In this document: positions 9,549 to 21,065 of the stretch, one piece after another
Layout: each line of letters begins with the position of its first letter
How positions within the stretch are numbered: position 1 is the stretch's first letter
Assembly (NCBI RefSeq): GCF_038502225.1
Contig: NW_027196402.1
Span: 28,983 to 92,982 of the forward strand
Direction: 5' to 3'
Source: Cherax quadricarinatus
Taxonomy: Eukaryota > Arthropoda > Malacostraca > Decapoda > Parastacidae
DNA: 64,000 nucleotides
Notes under the pieces: model-generated
The model's input: only the letters and a program-made list of their open reading frames with translations
The model's database searches: none
Told to the model about the DNA's origin: nothing
Position numbers and translations under genes: made by a program

Positions 9549-10382
9549 CAGTGGAACTCCGGTTCTCGTACAGTCCGCATATCATACAATTCGGAATTAG
9601 AACACTTTTTTTGGTGAAATTTTGGTCCAGATTTCTTACCTCCATCCGGAAATTGCACGTATCAGACGCGTCTGCCTGCCTGGTACTCCGCCATGTACGT
9701 GTCTCAGTCTGGCTCTGTCACTGGTTGAGTATTCATCTGAAACATTTCGCAATTTTTGTGCTTGTTTTCTGACTACGACTCTGTAATAAGCCGCCATGGA
9801 CCCAAAGAAAGTTCCTATTGCCAGCCCTATGGTACAGAAAGTGTGAAACACAATAGAATTCAAGGAAGACACGAAAATTGCGTACGTTTAGCCGAGTTTT
9901 CCAGGATGTATGGGAAGTCGAAATCAACAAACTGTTCCATTCTTGCAAAAGAAAGTAGATATCAAGGAAGCTAAAGATGTGAAAGGGGTAAATGTGCTAA
10001 CGAAACAGAGATCACAAACAATCGAGATGCGATTAAGGACATGTATGCAAAGTGGAATGAGTTGCAAACTTTTGGTGAGAAATATTACCCTGACAAAGCT
10101 GATAATAAGCCATATCTGCAACATGTTCAGTGACAATACCTTGTCCCAGAAACAGAGCTCTCTCGACAGATTTATAATGTGACAAGGGTCCAGTGCCAGT
10201 AAAAGAACAAAGAAGGGAGGTAACCTGAAGTCGTTATGAAGGGGGATTCCTCTTCCAAACAATAATCTCAATTCCTTCTCCACTCCACATTATTTATGGG
10301 AAATATTAATTCAGTTTTCGTATGTTTTGGATTTAGACTGACCTTCTGGAATGGATTAAGTACGATAACTGGAGGTCCACTG
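9549..10382 (+). mobile_element. pogo/Tigger-like deletion derivative, 834 bp
   Basis: The left end CAGTGGAACTCCGGTTCTCG and the right end (complement CAGTGGACCTCCAGTTATCG) form 23-bp inverted repeats with three mismatches, typical of Tigger elements. A TA follows on the right (10383-10384). The matching position on the left reads TG, so one side of the expected TA duplication has changed. The paralogous duplicon near 25205 lacks the insertion, which marks the boundaries independently. Confidence 0.75.
9796..10182 (+). pseudogene. Tigger-like transposase, N and C ends joined
   Basis: The ATG at 9796 lies in a GCCGCCATGG context. The readings, with frameshifts, give MDPKKVPIASP, then AEFSRMYGKSKST and ILAKKVDIKEAKDVKGVN. 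This is the helix-turn-helix DNA-binding part of pogo-family transposases. From about 10060 the reading KWNEL, FGEKYYPDKADNKP and later QSSLDRFIM resembles the family's C terminus. The CENP-B-like second helix region and the entire DDE catalytic core are missing, so the element is non-autonomous. Confidence 0.65.
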
Positions 10383-11936
10383 TATTTGATGGGATATGAG
10401 TGGATGCTCTCGATCTGAGGACAAGTCTTATTCATCTTAAAATCTAGTCCATGTGATTCAACATGTTGAATTAAAGGTTTGGGTGTGAAAGTTGGGGAGA
10501 TTATGTGTGTTGTCTTAGGTGGTATTAGGGGGGATCATATTTTCGAGGTGTTGTATAAGTTTTACAAGTGTGTATTAATGAGCGTGCATATGTGGTGCGA
10601 GTGTGTATGAGTGTGTATAAAAGAGTATACAAATGTGTATAAGTGAGTGTATGTGTGTGAGTGGTTGGGAGTCAGTGGTCTTGGGTAGTAGGGATATGTA
10701 TTGAGAACACAGTATAAAACAGTTCATTGTCTCTAAATATCTATATGAATAACTAGAAGAGTGGTCTTTTGCGTCAATATGAACAAATAATCTCGAGACT
10801 GGAGAGTGATAAAGTGCAAAAAGAATTGCGTAAGGAGACAGGAATAGTAAGGCATTAACATTAATACGATGGGGCGAGTAGGTGAGCCTCGGCATGATAG
10901 TATTATAATACCATCATGCTCAGACGTGTATAAATTTAAGAGAGGAGGGGTGGGGTAGGGGAGATTGGTTGGAGGTAGTAATGAGAAAGGGTTGGTGTGA
11001 GACAGTGAATGATGAAGAAATGTAGACAGACGGTAGAGAGATTGAGTTGGTGGGGGAGGGAGGCTTGGGTAGGTACTTTTGGTATTGAAGACACACTTTA
11101 AAAAATGGGGAGAAGAGAAGTTAGATGGTTTAGAATATGGATGTTGAAGAAGGAGTGAGGTTAGGAGAGTATTTCATCTGAGTAATGGGGAGTTAAATTT
11201 GAAAAAACAAAGATGGATGGATTGTGTAGTAAATTTATAAAAAATAATGAGAATTAATAGAATAAAAGGAAGATAAATGGAATAAACAGAAGTTAAAATT
11301 GCATGTATTTAAAGTATTTATTGATCTTTATAAAATAATGAAGTTACTAAAAATTGTATAACATTGTTTACCAGTCTTGTATACACCAAGTGTGTCTTAA
11401 TTGAGAAATATTTATCCTTTGATGTATAATTAAAAGTATAAATTTAAGCTGTATACCTAAATATTTTTACCTTCTATATATGTTTTATATAGCAGTAATA
11501 TTTTGAATATTTATTTATGATGATAACAGAAGTTTACAATTATCAGAGAGGTATTATGATTTTTGAAGCTGTATATTCATGAGCAAGAAAACTGCCTTTA
11601 GAAATTTATTAATAAAAATGAAGAGAGTTACATGGAATAAATAGAATATTTCAAACAAGATCTAGATGTGGAACTTTAACAGTATATTATACCAGACTCA
11701 TTCAGAAAGATAAGATTAAAAGAGACGGCTGTAAACCTAACTGAAGAATGGATGATTTTACCATGTAATGTATAATAAAATTATATGCTTATTAAATATT
11801 TATTAGACAAGAAAATGTTTTACCATTCCCGGGGATGGTAAAATATCTTGAGATTTTTTTTATTAGAACTTGTAAATTCGTGAGTAACAAAAATGTATTT
11901 TAGTAATATTATTGAAAAGTGAATATATGAGAGTTT
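10383..11936. repeat. duplicon copy 1, unique-looking part
   Basis: This matches 25205-27650 in order, for example TTTGATGGGATATGAGTGGA at 10385 and 25209. A TGTGTATAAGTG-rich stretch, a GTAGGGGAGA tract, and an AAAGGAAGATAAATGGAATA block near 11260 and 26945 also match. It contains degenerate GTGTATAAGTGTG repeats near 10570-10660. I see no gene in either copy. Confidence 0.65.
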
Positions 11937-14900
11937 GTGTGAGTGAGAGCGTGGGAGGGTAGTTCTGGGAGCATAGTACTGTGTGGTGTGTGTGAGTGAG
12001 AGCGTGGGAGGGTAGTTCTGGGAGCATAGAACTGTGTGGTGTGTGTGAGTGAGAGCGTGGGAGGGTAGTTCTCGGAGCATAGTACTGTGTGGTGTGTGTG
12101 AGTGAGAGCGTGGGAGGGTAGTTCTCGGAGCATAGTACTGTGTGGTGTGTGTGAGTGAGAGCGTGGGAGGGTAGTTCTGGGAGCATAGAACTGTGTGGTG
12201 TGTGTGAGTGAGAGCGTGGGAGGGTAGATCTGGGAGCATATAACTGTGTGGTGTGAGTGAGAGCGTGGGAGGGTAGTTCTGGGAGCATAGAACTGTGTGG
12301 TGTGTGTGAGTGAGAGCGTGGGAGGGTAGTTCTGGGAGCATAGAACTGGGTGGTGTGTGTGAGTGAGAGCGTGGGAGGGTAGTTCTGGGAGCATAGTACT
12401 GTGTGGTGTGTGTGAGAGCGTGGGAGGGTAGTTCTGGGAGCATAGAACTGTGTGGTGTGTGTGAGAGCGTGGGAGGGTAGTTCTGGGAGCATATAACTGT
12501 GTGGTGTGAGTGAGAGCGTGGGAGGGTAGTTCTGGGAGCATAGAACTGTGTGGTGTGTGTGAGAGCGTGGGAGGGTAGTTCTGGGAGCATAGAACTTGGT
12601 GGTGTGTGTGAGTGAGAGCGTGGGAGGGTAGTTCTGGGAGCATAGAACTGTGTGGTGTGTGTGAGAGCGTGGGAGGGTAGTTCTGGGAGCATAGAACTGG
12701 GTGGTGTGTGTGAGTGAGAGCGTGGGAGGGTAGTTCTGGGAGCATAGAACTGTGTGGTGTGTGTGAGTGAGAGCGTGGGAGGGTAGTTCTGGGAGCATAG
12801 AACTGTGTGGTGTCTGTGAGTGAGAGCGTGGGAGGGTAGTTCTGGGAGCATAGAACTGTGTGGTGTGTGTGAGTGAGAGCGTGGGAGGGTAGTTCTGGGA
12901 GCATAGAACTGTGTGGTGTGCGTGAGTGAGAGCGTGGGAGGGTAGTTCTGGGAGCATAGAACTATGTGGTGTGTGTGAGTGAGAGCGTGGGAGGGTAGTT
13001 CTGGGAGCATAGAACTGTGTGGTGTGTGTGAGTGAGAGCGTGGGAGGGTAGTTCTGGGAGCATAGAACTGTGTGGTGTGTGTGAGTGAGAGCGTGGGAGG
13101 GTAGATCTGGGAGCATATAACTGTGTGGTTTGAGTGAGAGCGTGGGAGGGTAGTTCTGGGAGCATAGAACTGTGTGGTGTGTGTGAGTGAGAGCGTGGGA
13201 GGGTAGTTCTGGGAGTATAGAACTGGGTGGTGTGTGTGAGTGAGAGCGTGGGAGGGTAGTTCTGGGAGCATAGTACTGTGTGGTGTGTGTGAGAGCGTGG
13301 GAGGGTAGTTCTGGGAGCATAGAACTGTGTGGTGTGTGTGAGAGCGTGGGAGGGTAGTTCTGGGAGCATAGAACTGTGTGGTGTGTGTGAGTGAGAGCGT
13401 GGGAGGGTAGTTCTGGGAGCATATAACTGTGTGGTGTGAGTGAGAGCGTGGGAGGGTAGTTCTGGGAGCATAGAACTGTGTGGTGTGTGTGAGAGCGTGG
13501 GAGGGTAGTTCTGGGAGCATAGAACTTGGTGGTGTGTGTGAGTGAGAGCGTGGGAGGGTAGTTCTGGGAGCATAGAACTGTGTGGTGTGTGTGAGAGCGT
13601 GGGAGGGTAGGTCTGGGAGCATAGAACTGTGTGGTTTGTGTGAGTGAGAGCGTGGGAGGGTAGTTCTGGGAGCATAGAACTGTGTGGTGTGTGTGAGTGA
13701 GAGCGTGGGAGGGTAGTTCTGGGAGCATAGAACTGTGTGGTGTCTGTGAGTGAGAGCGTGGGAGGGTAGTTCTGGGAGCATAGAACTGTGTGGTGTGTGT
13801 GAGTGAGAGCGTGGGAGGGTAGTTCTGGGAGCATAGAACTGTGTGGTGTGCGTGAGTGAGAGCGTGGGAGGGTAGTTCTGGGAGCATAGAACTATGTGGT
13901 GTGTGTGAGTGAGAGCGTGGGAGGGTAGTTCTGGGAGCATAGAACTGTGTGGTGTGTGTGAGTGAGAGCGTGGGAGGGTAGTTCTGGGAGCATAGAACTG
14001 TGTGGTGTGTGTGAGTGAGAGCGTGGGAGGGTAGATCTGGGAGCATATAACTGTGTGGTGTGAGTGAGCGTGGGAGGGTAGTTCTGGGAGCATAGAACTG
14101 TGTGGTGTGTGTGAGTGAGAGCGTGGGAGGGTAGTTCTGGGAGTATAGAACTGGGTGGTGTGTGTGAGTGAGAGCGTGGGAGGGTAGTTCTGGGAGCATA
14201 GTACTGTGTGGTGTGTGTGAGAGCGTGGGAGGGTAGTTCTGGGAGCATAGAACTGTGTGGTGTGTGTGAGAGCGTGGGAGGGTAGTTCTGGGAGCATAGA
14301 ACTGTGTGGTGTGTGTGAGTGAGAGCGTGGGAGGGTAGTTCTGGGAGCATATAACTGTGTGGTGTGAGTGAGAGCGTGGGAGGGTAGTTCTGGGAGCATA
14401 GAACTGTGTGGTGTGTGTGAGAGCGTGGGAGGGTAGTTCTGGGAGCATAGAACTTGGTGGTGTGTGTGAGTGAGAGCGTGGGAGGGTAGTTCTGGGAGCA
14501 TAGAACTGTGTGGTGTGTGTGAGAGCGTGGGAGGGTAGTTCTGGGAGCATAGAACTGGGTGGTGTGTGTGAGTGAGAGCGTGGGAGGGTAGTTCTGGGAG
14601 CATAGAACTGTGTGGTGTGTGTGAGTGAGAGCGTGGGAGGGTAGTTCTGGGAGCATAGAACTGTGTGGTGTCTGTGAGTGAGAGCGTGGGAGGGTAGTTC
14701 TGGGAGCATAGAACTGTGTGGTGTGTGTGAGTGAGAGCGTGGGAGGGTAGTTCTGGGAGCATAGAACTGTGTGGTGTGCGTGAGTGAGAGCGTGGGAGGG
14801 TAGTTCTGGGAGCATAGAACTATGTGGTGTGTGTGAGTGAGAGCGTGGGAGGGTAGTTCTGGGAGCATAGAACTGTGTGGTGTGTGTGAGTGAGAGCGTG

Positions 14901-15243
14901 GGAGGGTAGTTCTGGGAGCATAGAACTGTGTGGTGTGTGTGAGTGAGAGCGTGGGAGGGTAGTTCTGAGAGCATAGAACTGTGTGGTGTGTGTGAGTGAG
15001 AGCGTGGGAGGGTAGTTCTGGGAGCATAGAACTGTGTGGTGTGTTTGAGTGAGAGCGTGGGAGGGTAGTTCTGGGAGCATAGAACTGTGTGGTGTGTGTG
15101 AGTGAGAGCGTGGCAGGGTAGTTCTGGGAGCATAGAACTGTGTGGTGTGTGTGAGTGAGAGCGTGGGAGGGTAGTTCTGGAAGCATAGAACTGTGTGGTG
15201 TGTGTGAGTGAGAGCATGGGAGGGTAGTTCTGGGAGCATAGAA
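11937..15243. repeat. 53-bp minisatellite array, ~63 units
   Basis: The basic unit is 53 bp and contains GAGCGTGGGAGGGTAGTTCT and GGGAGCATAGAACTGTGTGG. Variants of 47-49 bp lack one or two TG or AG steps. Rare variants recur at fixed spacing: TGTCTGTGAG at 12811, 13741 and 14669; ACTATGTGG at 12961, 13891 and 14819. The array therefore has a higher-order unit of 930 or 928 bp (about 18 units). Because 53 is not a multiple of three, the minus strand cycles through all frames without meeting a stop. The resulting readings of up to 1145 codons are products of the repeat and I do not call them genes. Confidence 0.9.
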
Positions 15244-15444
15244 GGTGGTGAAAATCTCAGGTAATGTATCACTCAGTCTAACCGCCATCTTGACAATCAC
15301 AGTGCACCTAAGTTGTTAGCCGAGGTGTGACAGCACCACTTCACACCACTGCAGCCAGGTAACTGACAAGGGCGCTCGCCTACAAACAGCAGAGGGGTGT
15401 AGAGCACTACCGCACTCTACCGTGGTCAGGCAGCGAATGTGTCA
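15244..15444. other. no gene seen
   Basis: The first ~45 bp still match the paralogous duplicon (GGTGGTGAAAATCTCAGGTA against 27703). The remainder is unplaced. CCGCCATCTTGAC at 15281-15293 is the complement of a YY1-like CAAGATGGCGG word. Confidence 0.5.
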
Positions 15445-15918
15445 CCCTCCTGTTTTCAGTGCAGAATGCAGGAAGTTATACGTGGCCTAAAGGGCGTCAG
15501 GTGTTTTATTGATGACCTGGTTATTTTTAGCGACTGTTGGACAGAGCATGTGAGACAGCTTTGAAAGTTTTTCTCCAGGCTCACTGGTGCTCAGCTCACA
15601 GTTAATTTGGCAAAGATTGTTTTCGGACAAGCCCAGGTAACTTTTCTAGGACATGTTATTGGCCAGGGGAAAGTGGCCCCATTGAATGCCAAGGTGGAGG
15701 CTATAGACAATTATCCTGTACCAAACAACTGAAAGGAGGTTATGCGTTTTGTGGGCATGGTAACATTTTATATAAAGTTGTGTCCAAATTTTTCAAAGGT
15801 GATCTCTCCACTCACTGACCTGACTAGCCCCAAGCGTACATTTGTGTGGGATATGATGCATCAGAGGGCATTTGAACATGTAAAAGCTCTGCTTACTAGT
15901 GCTACTGTGCTGGCAAGT
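15445..15918 (+). pseudogene. outer gypsy-type element, RT palm to RNase H start
   Basis: The reading gives VIRGLKGVRCFIDDLVIFSD, where FIDD stands at the catalytic YxDD position, then LTVNLAKIVFGQAQVTFLGH, a thumb-connection segment, MRFVGMVTFYIKLCPNF, and FEHVKALLTSATVLAS at the insertion point. One in-frame stop lies near 15564 and another near 15733. The left part of the element is missing. It continues at 22087 after the inserted element and resumes in the same frame (ATVLAS-PNF). Confidence 0.8.
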
Positions 15919-16344
15919 TGTGGCATGCAAAGAGTACGTAACCTTTATTCGGCGCATGTACACACCCTCATTTACAGGCTATCTCCCCCAACCAGCGAAC
16001 CAGGTTGCTAAGAGTTGATGATGGGGCCCCGTCGTTCAACTAGTGACCAGGTTCTAGCCAATAAGAAGATGGTTTTGGCAATCGCAGAGGTTATGTGGGT
16101 ACCGCTCTCCTGTCTGCCCTTGTCATTCCCATTCTAGAGCTGGTTGAAGCACGGTCTGCTATCTTGTGGCTTCTATTTCTGCCTTGCTTACCGTGGAGTG
16201 CACTATACTTATCACTGTACATAGTGTACATATTGCTGTTATAAATTGGTGAAGGATAATATAAGTCTAAACTTTTTCTGCTGTGTTTATTTTGCTCCCA
16301 TTACACCCGGAATAACAGGCCATTTGGAATCCTGGGTTGTAATA
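15919..16344 (+). repeat. 5' LTR of the Gmr1-like element
   Basis: 426 bp, from TGTGGCATGCAAAG to GGGTTGTAATA. The end is TA rather than the usual CA, as judged from the target duplication. A TATAAATTGG word near 16235 and AGTGTACATATTGC upstream of it may belong to the promoter. No tRNA-complementary primer site was recognised immediately downstream. Confidence 0.88.
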
Positions 16345-16756
16345 TATGTAGCCTGTCCGAGAGCTGGAGCTGGACTTAGAGAAACGGTTGAGCTTAGGGT
16401 GAAGCTCGTAGCAGGAACATTGTGCAGCTTGCTGTCTGGCTTTGCTTTACGAATTTTGCGTGTCAGTTGCTTTATGATCAGCCTTGGTATTGTGTGATCG
16501 TTCAACAGCTCGCTACTAGCTTGTTCGGTGTGCTCGCTTCGCTACGGTCAATCTTCTAGAACAGTGTAGCTGTCTGGCATTGCTTTACAAATTTTGCGTG
16601 TCAGTTGTTACTAGCCTGTTCGGTGTGGAGAATTTTGCAGTCTCCTTTGCTTGTATGCGTATTCTGCAATCGTACTGTGCATAGCTAAGCGTGTTCTGCA
16701 AATTAACGTGTTACGTTGGGGTATTCTGCAATCTTACTGTGCATAGCGAATAACTT
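16345..16756 (+). other. leader region of the Gmr1-like element
   Basis: Untranslated leader between the 5' LTR and gag. It holds two decayed direct repeats: a GCTGTCTGGC(A)TTTGCTTTAC segment at about 16430 and 16570, and TATTCTGCAATC...ACTGTGCATAGC at about 16660 and 16725. No long reading is convincing. Confidence 0.6.
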
Positions 16757-17461
16757 ATGCCACCTAGACGAGTCAGACGTCTGGTGTCGGCATATACTTT
16801 GCATAACCTACCTAAATTGTCCCTTCAGCGTTGTTGGCAAATTGCTTGTTCCATTGGCATTGCATACAAACGCACTCTCACAGCTGCGCTACTGCGTTCA
16901 CTGATTGCTGACAAACTTATAGAAGAAGAGATGGCATATCAGACTCCTCCCTCTACGGGAGCTAGGGCAAAAACTCCTATGTTCTCGCAGGAGGAAGATG
17001 ATACACCTACGGAGCAAAATGGTCAGTATAGTGCAGCTGGGTTGTCTCAGGGTGAATCAGCGTCGTTGGCACTTGAGCTTGCAAAAATCAATCTTGAGCA
17101 AACTAGGGAACAGAGAGCATTCACAAGGGAAGAATATGATAGGGAAAGAGAAAGGAGGAAGTTTTCGCATTCTGTAAATAATTTTAGTTTACAGAAAGCA
17201 GTACAGTTTGTTCCCCGCTTCAATGAGGCCGAGCCAGAGCAATTTTTCGAAAGCTTCGAAAATCAGGCTCGAGCCTTAAGGTGGCCGGAACAGCATTGGG
17301 AATCGTTGGTTCATACAGCATTATTGGGTAAGGCACAGGAATTTACGTCAGTATTAAATGACGCTAAATTTTCTGATTATCAAGTAGTGAAGACCACAGT
17401 GTTGGGAGCATATACATGTATCCCAGCCAAATACAAACGAAATTTTAAGTTGGGCAGATGA
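16757..17461 (+). CDS. gag, N-terminal part up to an in-frame stop
   Basis: 234 codons. The first ATG is at 16757, and a later one at 16931 (MAYQTPPSTGARAK) may be the true start because the preceding segment is Cys/Arg-rich and not gag-like. A charged coiled-coil-like stretch (KINLEQTREQRAFTREEYDR) is followed by VQFVPRFNEAEPEQFFESFE and LRWPEQHWESLVHTALLGKA, which is the capsid-like retrotransposon gag domain. TGA at 17459-17461 ends it, but the same frame continues at once with recognisable gag sequence, so the stop is probably a nonsense mutation. Its position inside the capsid-like region argues against programmed readthrough. Confidence 0.8.
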   Translation: MPPRRVRRLVSAYTLHNLPKLSLQRCWQIACSIGIAYKRTLTAALLRSLIADKLIEEEMAYQTPPSTGARAKTPMFSQEEDDTPTEQNGQYSAAGLSQGESASLALELAKINLEQTREQRAFTREEYDRERERRKFSHSVNNFSLQKAVQFVPRFNEAEPEQFFESFENQARALRWPEQHWESLVHTALLGKAQEFTSVLNDAKFSDYQVVKTTVLGAYTCIPAKYKRNFKLGR

Positions 17462-19075
17462 CAGCTTGGTCAATCCCTAGTGGACTTTGTGAGACAGCAA
17501 ACCAAAGCTTTTACCAGCTGGTATAAAGCAAGTGGTGTCTCTACCTTTGAGGAGCTGGTGCAGCTTATTCTGATTGATAACCTGCTGGAGTCTGTGGGAC
17601 CAGAGGTTCGAGTCTTTCTGCAGGATCGTGACTTATCCACTGCATTGGAGGCAGCCAGGTTGGCTGATACCTTCGAAACTAACCGCTCCTTGTCCGAGCG
17701 GTCCCGTCTCTCTTTTCAACAGCCTGGCATGAGCAGAGATCGTCAACCTTGGAGAATGAAGTGCCAGCCGGAGGGAGAACGTCTACGTCAGCCAACTAAG
17801 TCACCTGGTGAGCCACGCTTCTCAACATATGGTCCACCTGCGGAGAGGCAAACTACTCATGGTACATCTCGACAACAGTATCCAGAGAGACACCAGCAAG
17901 AACGACACCATTTGCAACGTCAACAGGGAGTAAAAGGCAAGCCTGTCGTCTGCTTCAGGTGCAATAAAGTAGGTCACATCAGTCCCAAGTGCCCCCATAA
18001 ACCCCAACCCATTGGGAAAATCTCTAATATCCCTAGTAACATGTCCCCTAGAGAAGTAGAAAAAGGTATGGCCCCTTATTATTGCAAAAGTCTTATTTCC
18101 CTTCAGGAAAACTCAGAAACAATTAAAGTAAAGACCTTTAGAGATACTGGAGCATATTGCTCACTTGTAAGAGAAGGAATATTACCCCTTTCAGAGAATA
18201 CTTCTTTGAATTCCTCTGTTTTATTGGAAGCATTTGGAGGAGCTATATATTCTGTTCCTTTGCATAAAATTTATGTACAGTGCAAATATTACACTGGGTA
18301 CTTGACTGTAGGTGTCTCAAAAGGATTCCCCATGAAAGATGCCATGTTATTACTGGGTAATAACATTACTACTGTTAGTTCGTGTCCTGAACCTATAATG
18401 ATTAATTCTGCTCCGGTGTTGGCCATAACTCGGGCAACATCCCAAGGGTTGTCTGGAGAGAATGTTGACCTATCCTTGGACGACTCCGATCTCGGAATAG
18501 CCACGTTGTTTTATGAGGCACACCGGCCAGAGCCTCGTAAATCAAGTGAAAGGACCCCGATCAAGCTTTCCTATTCCCAGGTTGCAGGATTGCCAGATGT
18601 CTCTGTTTCCATGCCCGAGGGACTGTCCTTCCGGGAGGAACAACGAAAGGACCCTTCTTTAAAATTCGCTTTTGAGGCAGCCATGGGTAAATCCTCTTTG
18701 GGTCATCCGGTCAGGTATGAAGTTAAAAACAATTATTTGATCTGCACTGAGACTGGTAAGGAGATAGAGGGCCGGCAATTGTTTAACAGGCTAGTGGTTC
18801 CAACCAAGTATAGACCTCAAATATTAAATATAGCTCATAATACGTCATTAGGAGGTCACTTAGGAATTACAAAAACCTTGTATAGACTCACAAAAGAATT
18901 TTATTGGCCAAAATTAAAGAAAGATGTGAAGAATCAGATTAGGTGTTGCCGAGAATGTCAGCAAGTTGGGAAACCTGGACATTCCATTAAACCTGCACCT
19001 CTCCAACCTATACCTGCTGATGGAGAACCTTTTGCAGATTTAATTAATTATAGATTGTGTAGGTCCACTACCTAG
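17462..19075 (+). CDS. gag C-terminus, protease and integrase zinc finger
   Basis: This is open from just after the gag stop. It begins with the rest of the capsid-like domain (FTSWYKASGVSTFEELVQLI) and a basic Gln/Arg-rich region. The CCHC zinc knuckle follows (C-x2-C-x4-H-x4-C, 17951-17992). The aspartic protease has its catalytic DTG at 18143-18151. The reading then goes to an integrase N-terminal HHCC finger (GGHLGITKTLYRLTKEFYWP to CCRECQQ, about 18836-18970), where a canonical element would have reverse transcriptase. It ends early at 19075 because an AATT-type tandem expansion at 19041-19050 shifts the frame just before the integrase core. Confidence 0.85.
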   Translation, partial: QLGQSLVDFVRQQTKAFTSWYKASGVSTFEELVQLILIDNLLESVGPEVRVFLQDRDLSTALEAARLADTFETNRSLSERSRLSFQQPGMSRDRQPWRMKCQPEGERLRQPTKSPGEPRFSTYGPPAERQTTHGTSRQQYPERHQQERHHLQRQQGVKGKPVVCFRCNKVGHISPKCPHKPQPIGKISNIPSNMSPREVEKGMAPYYCKSLISLQENSETIKVKTFRDTGAYCSLVREGILPLSENTSLNSSVLLEAFGGAIYSVPLHKIYVQCKYYTGYLTVGVSKGFPMKDAMLLLGNNITTVSSCPEPIMINSAPVLAITRATSQGLSGENVDLSLDDSDLGIATLFYEAHRPEPRKSSERTPIKLSYSQVAGLPDVSVSMPEGLSFREEQRKDPSLKFAFEAAMGKSSLGHPVRYEVKNNYLICTETGKEIEGRQLFNRLVVPTKYRPQILNIAHNTSLGGHLGITKTLYRLTKEFYWPKLKKDVKNQIRCCRECQQVGKPGHSIKPAPLQPIPADGEPFADLINYRLCRSTT

Positions 19076-21065
19076 GTCAAAGTCTGGAAATCAGTATTTA
19101 TTTACGATTATGGATAAAGTAACCAGATACCCTGAAGCAATTCCCATGCGTAGTATTAATACTAAAGCTATTCTCAAAGCTTTAACCAAATTCATTTCTT
19201 GTTTTGGCATTCCTAAAACTATTCAAAGTGATCAAGGTACTAACTTTACTGCCAAAGCATTTAGGGAAGTATTAACTAGGTTAGGGATAATTCACAACTT
19301 ATCCACTGCCTATCATCCTCAGTCCCAAGGCGCCTTGGAAAGATTCCATCAGACATTAAAAACAATGATGAGAAGTTTTTGCATGCACTTTCCTACAGAC
19401 TGGGATGAATCACTACCTTTGTTGCTGTTCTCAGTACGAGAGACTGTGCAAGAGTCTACAGGGTCTAGTCCGTTTGAGCTGATCTTTGGGCACAATGTAC
19501 GAGGTCCTCTTCGGGTGCTCAAAGAAGGATGGATGGGAGAAGACGTTAGCTCAACACTCTACAACCCGTCTTCAAGGTTGCAGGTGGCACGTCAGTTAGC
19601 CAAGGCTAACCTAAAGACAGCTCAAAGTAAGATGAAACAGAGGTATGACAGAAGTGCACAATTCCGCTCCTTCCATCCAGGAGACAAGGTGTTGGTGCAA
19701 GAACCTATACCTGGCCACACCTTGAAAGCTAGATTTACGGGACCTATGCAGATTGTAAGTAGATTATCTGATGTAAATTATGTGGTAGCTCCCATTGATA
19801 AGACCTCAAAATCTAAAACTTACCACATTAATCAATTAAAATACTTCCATACACCAGATAAAGTCCCAGTAATGACTCTGTCCTCTACCTCTGAGGACGA
19901 CTCTGACTCTTTGCACTCTATCTCTGAAATTAATATTAAACTTTCAAATTCTGTCCTCCTCAAGGATCCTAGCCCTTTAAAGGATGGATTATCTGAAATG
20001 CAAGCAACAAATTTAACTGAGCTTCTACAGTCATATCCTAATATTTTTTCGAATGTGCCGAAAAAATGTACGTTAGGTTATCATGATGTAGATGTGGGAA
20101 ACTCTAAACCAATTAAACTCTCCCCCTACAGAGGTAATCCTGAAAAACAAAGACTACTTCAGCAGGAAGTAGAATTTTTGTTAAAGCATGGTTTAGTGGA
20201 GGAGTCATCTAGTCCATGGGCTTCACCGTGCATCCTTGTGAAGAAGGCTGATGGAGGGTTTCGTATGTGTACAGACTACCGTAAGGTGAACGAGGTCACC
20301 ATTACAGATGCTTACCCTCTTCCTCGTCTGGATGACGTAATTGACTTTGTGGGTAAGGCTACTTTTGTGTCCAAATTAGATCTCCTTAAAGGCTACTATC
20401 AGGTACCTTTGACAGATAAGGCGAAGGAAATCTCTGCCTTCGTAATTCCAGGAGGTCATTATCAATACACAGTTACCCCCTTCGGAATGAAAAATTCCCC
20501 CTCTTCATTCCAGAAACTTATCCATCAGGCTATTAAAGGACTTGAAGGCACGGCAGCGTACCTAGATGATATTGTTGTGGTGTCTGATACTTGGGATCAA
20601 CACCTACTTAGACTTGAGGCTCTTTTTGAGACCTTTAAGAGTTCCCATTTAACAGTTAATTTATCTAAATCTTTCTTTGGCCAGGCCACTGTCACTTTTC
20701 TAGGCCATGAAGTAGGTAGTGGTAAAGTTGCACCTAAACTTGCTAAAGTTCTTTCTATTAAAGATTATCCAGTTCCTCATGATAGGAAATCTCTTCAACG
20801 TTTCCTAGGCATGATAGGATTTTACAGAAGGTTCTGTAAGAATTTCTCAGATATTGTAGCCCCTCTTACCTGTCTTACCAGTCATAAAGTTCCCTTTAAT
20901 TGGACGTCAGACTCTAACACTGCTTTTAATAAAGCAAAAAGATTATTGTGTACTGCACCCATTCTCTTGTCTCCAGACTTCTCCAAACCTTTTTCATTAC
21001 AGGTTGATGCTTGTGAGTCTGGGGTTGGGGCAGTACTATTACAAATCGGGAACAAGGAGTTGTAG
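19076..21065 (+). CDS. integrase core and reverse transcriptase
   Basis: The first ATG is at 19110, but the homologous reading extends upstream to the shift at 19041-19050 and includes DCVGPLPRS with the first catalytic Asp. SDQGTNF (near 19229) gives the second Asp, and HPQSQGALERFHQ gives the Glu of D,D-35-E. HPGDKVLVQEP and a GPMQIV segment form the C-terminal GPY/F-like module. The RT follows: VEESSSPWASPCILVKK, GGFRMCTDYRKVNEVT, FVSKLDLLKGYYQVPL, VTPFGMKNSPSSFQ and YLDD at 20559-20570, all catalytic residues present. It runs into RNase H (FSLQVDACESGVGAVLLQ) before a frameshift near 21055. Confidence 0.88.

Noticed and set aside
11937..15243. CRISPR-like array.
   Set aside because: Units are directly joined, with no unique spacers, and the surroundings are eukaryotic.
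11820..15300. Minus-strand readings of up to 1145 codons rich in THTTQFYAPRTTLPRSH-type repeats.
   Set aside because: They exist because the 53-bp unit has no stop in any minus-strand frame. All three frames are open, there is no start context or other domain, and the paralogous locus has only one unit.
17459..17461. Programmed stop-codon readthrough in gag.
   Set aside because: The TGA lies inside the capsid-like region and not between gag and pol, and other frame lesions in the element point to simple mutation.
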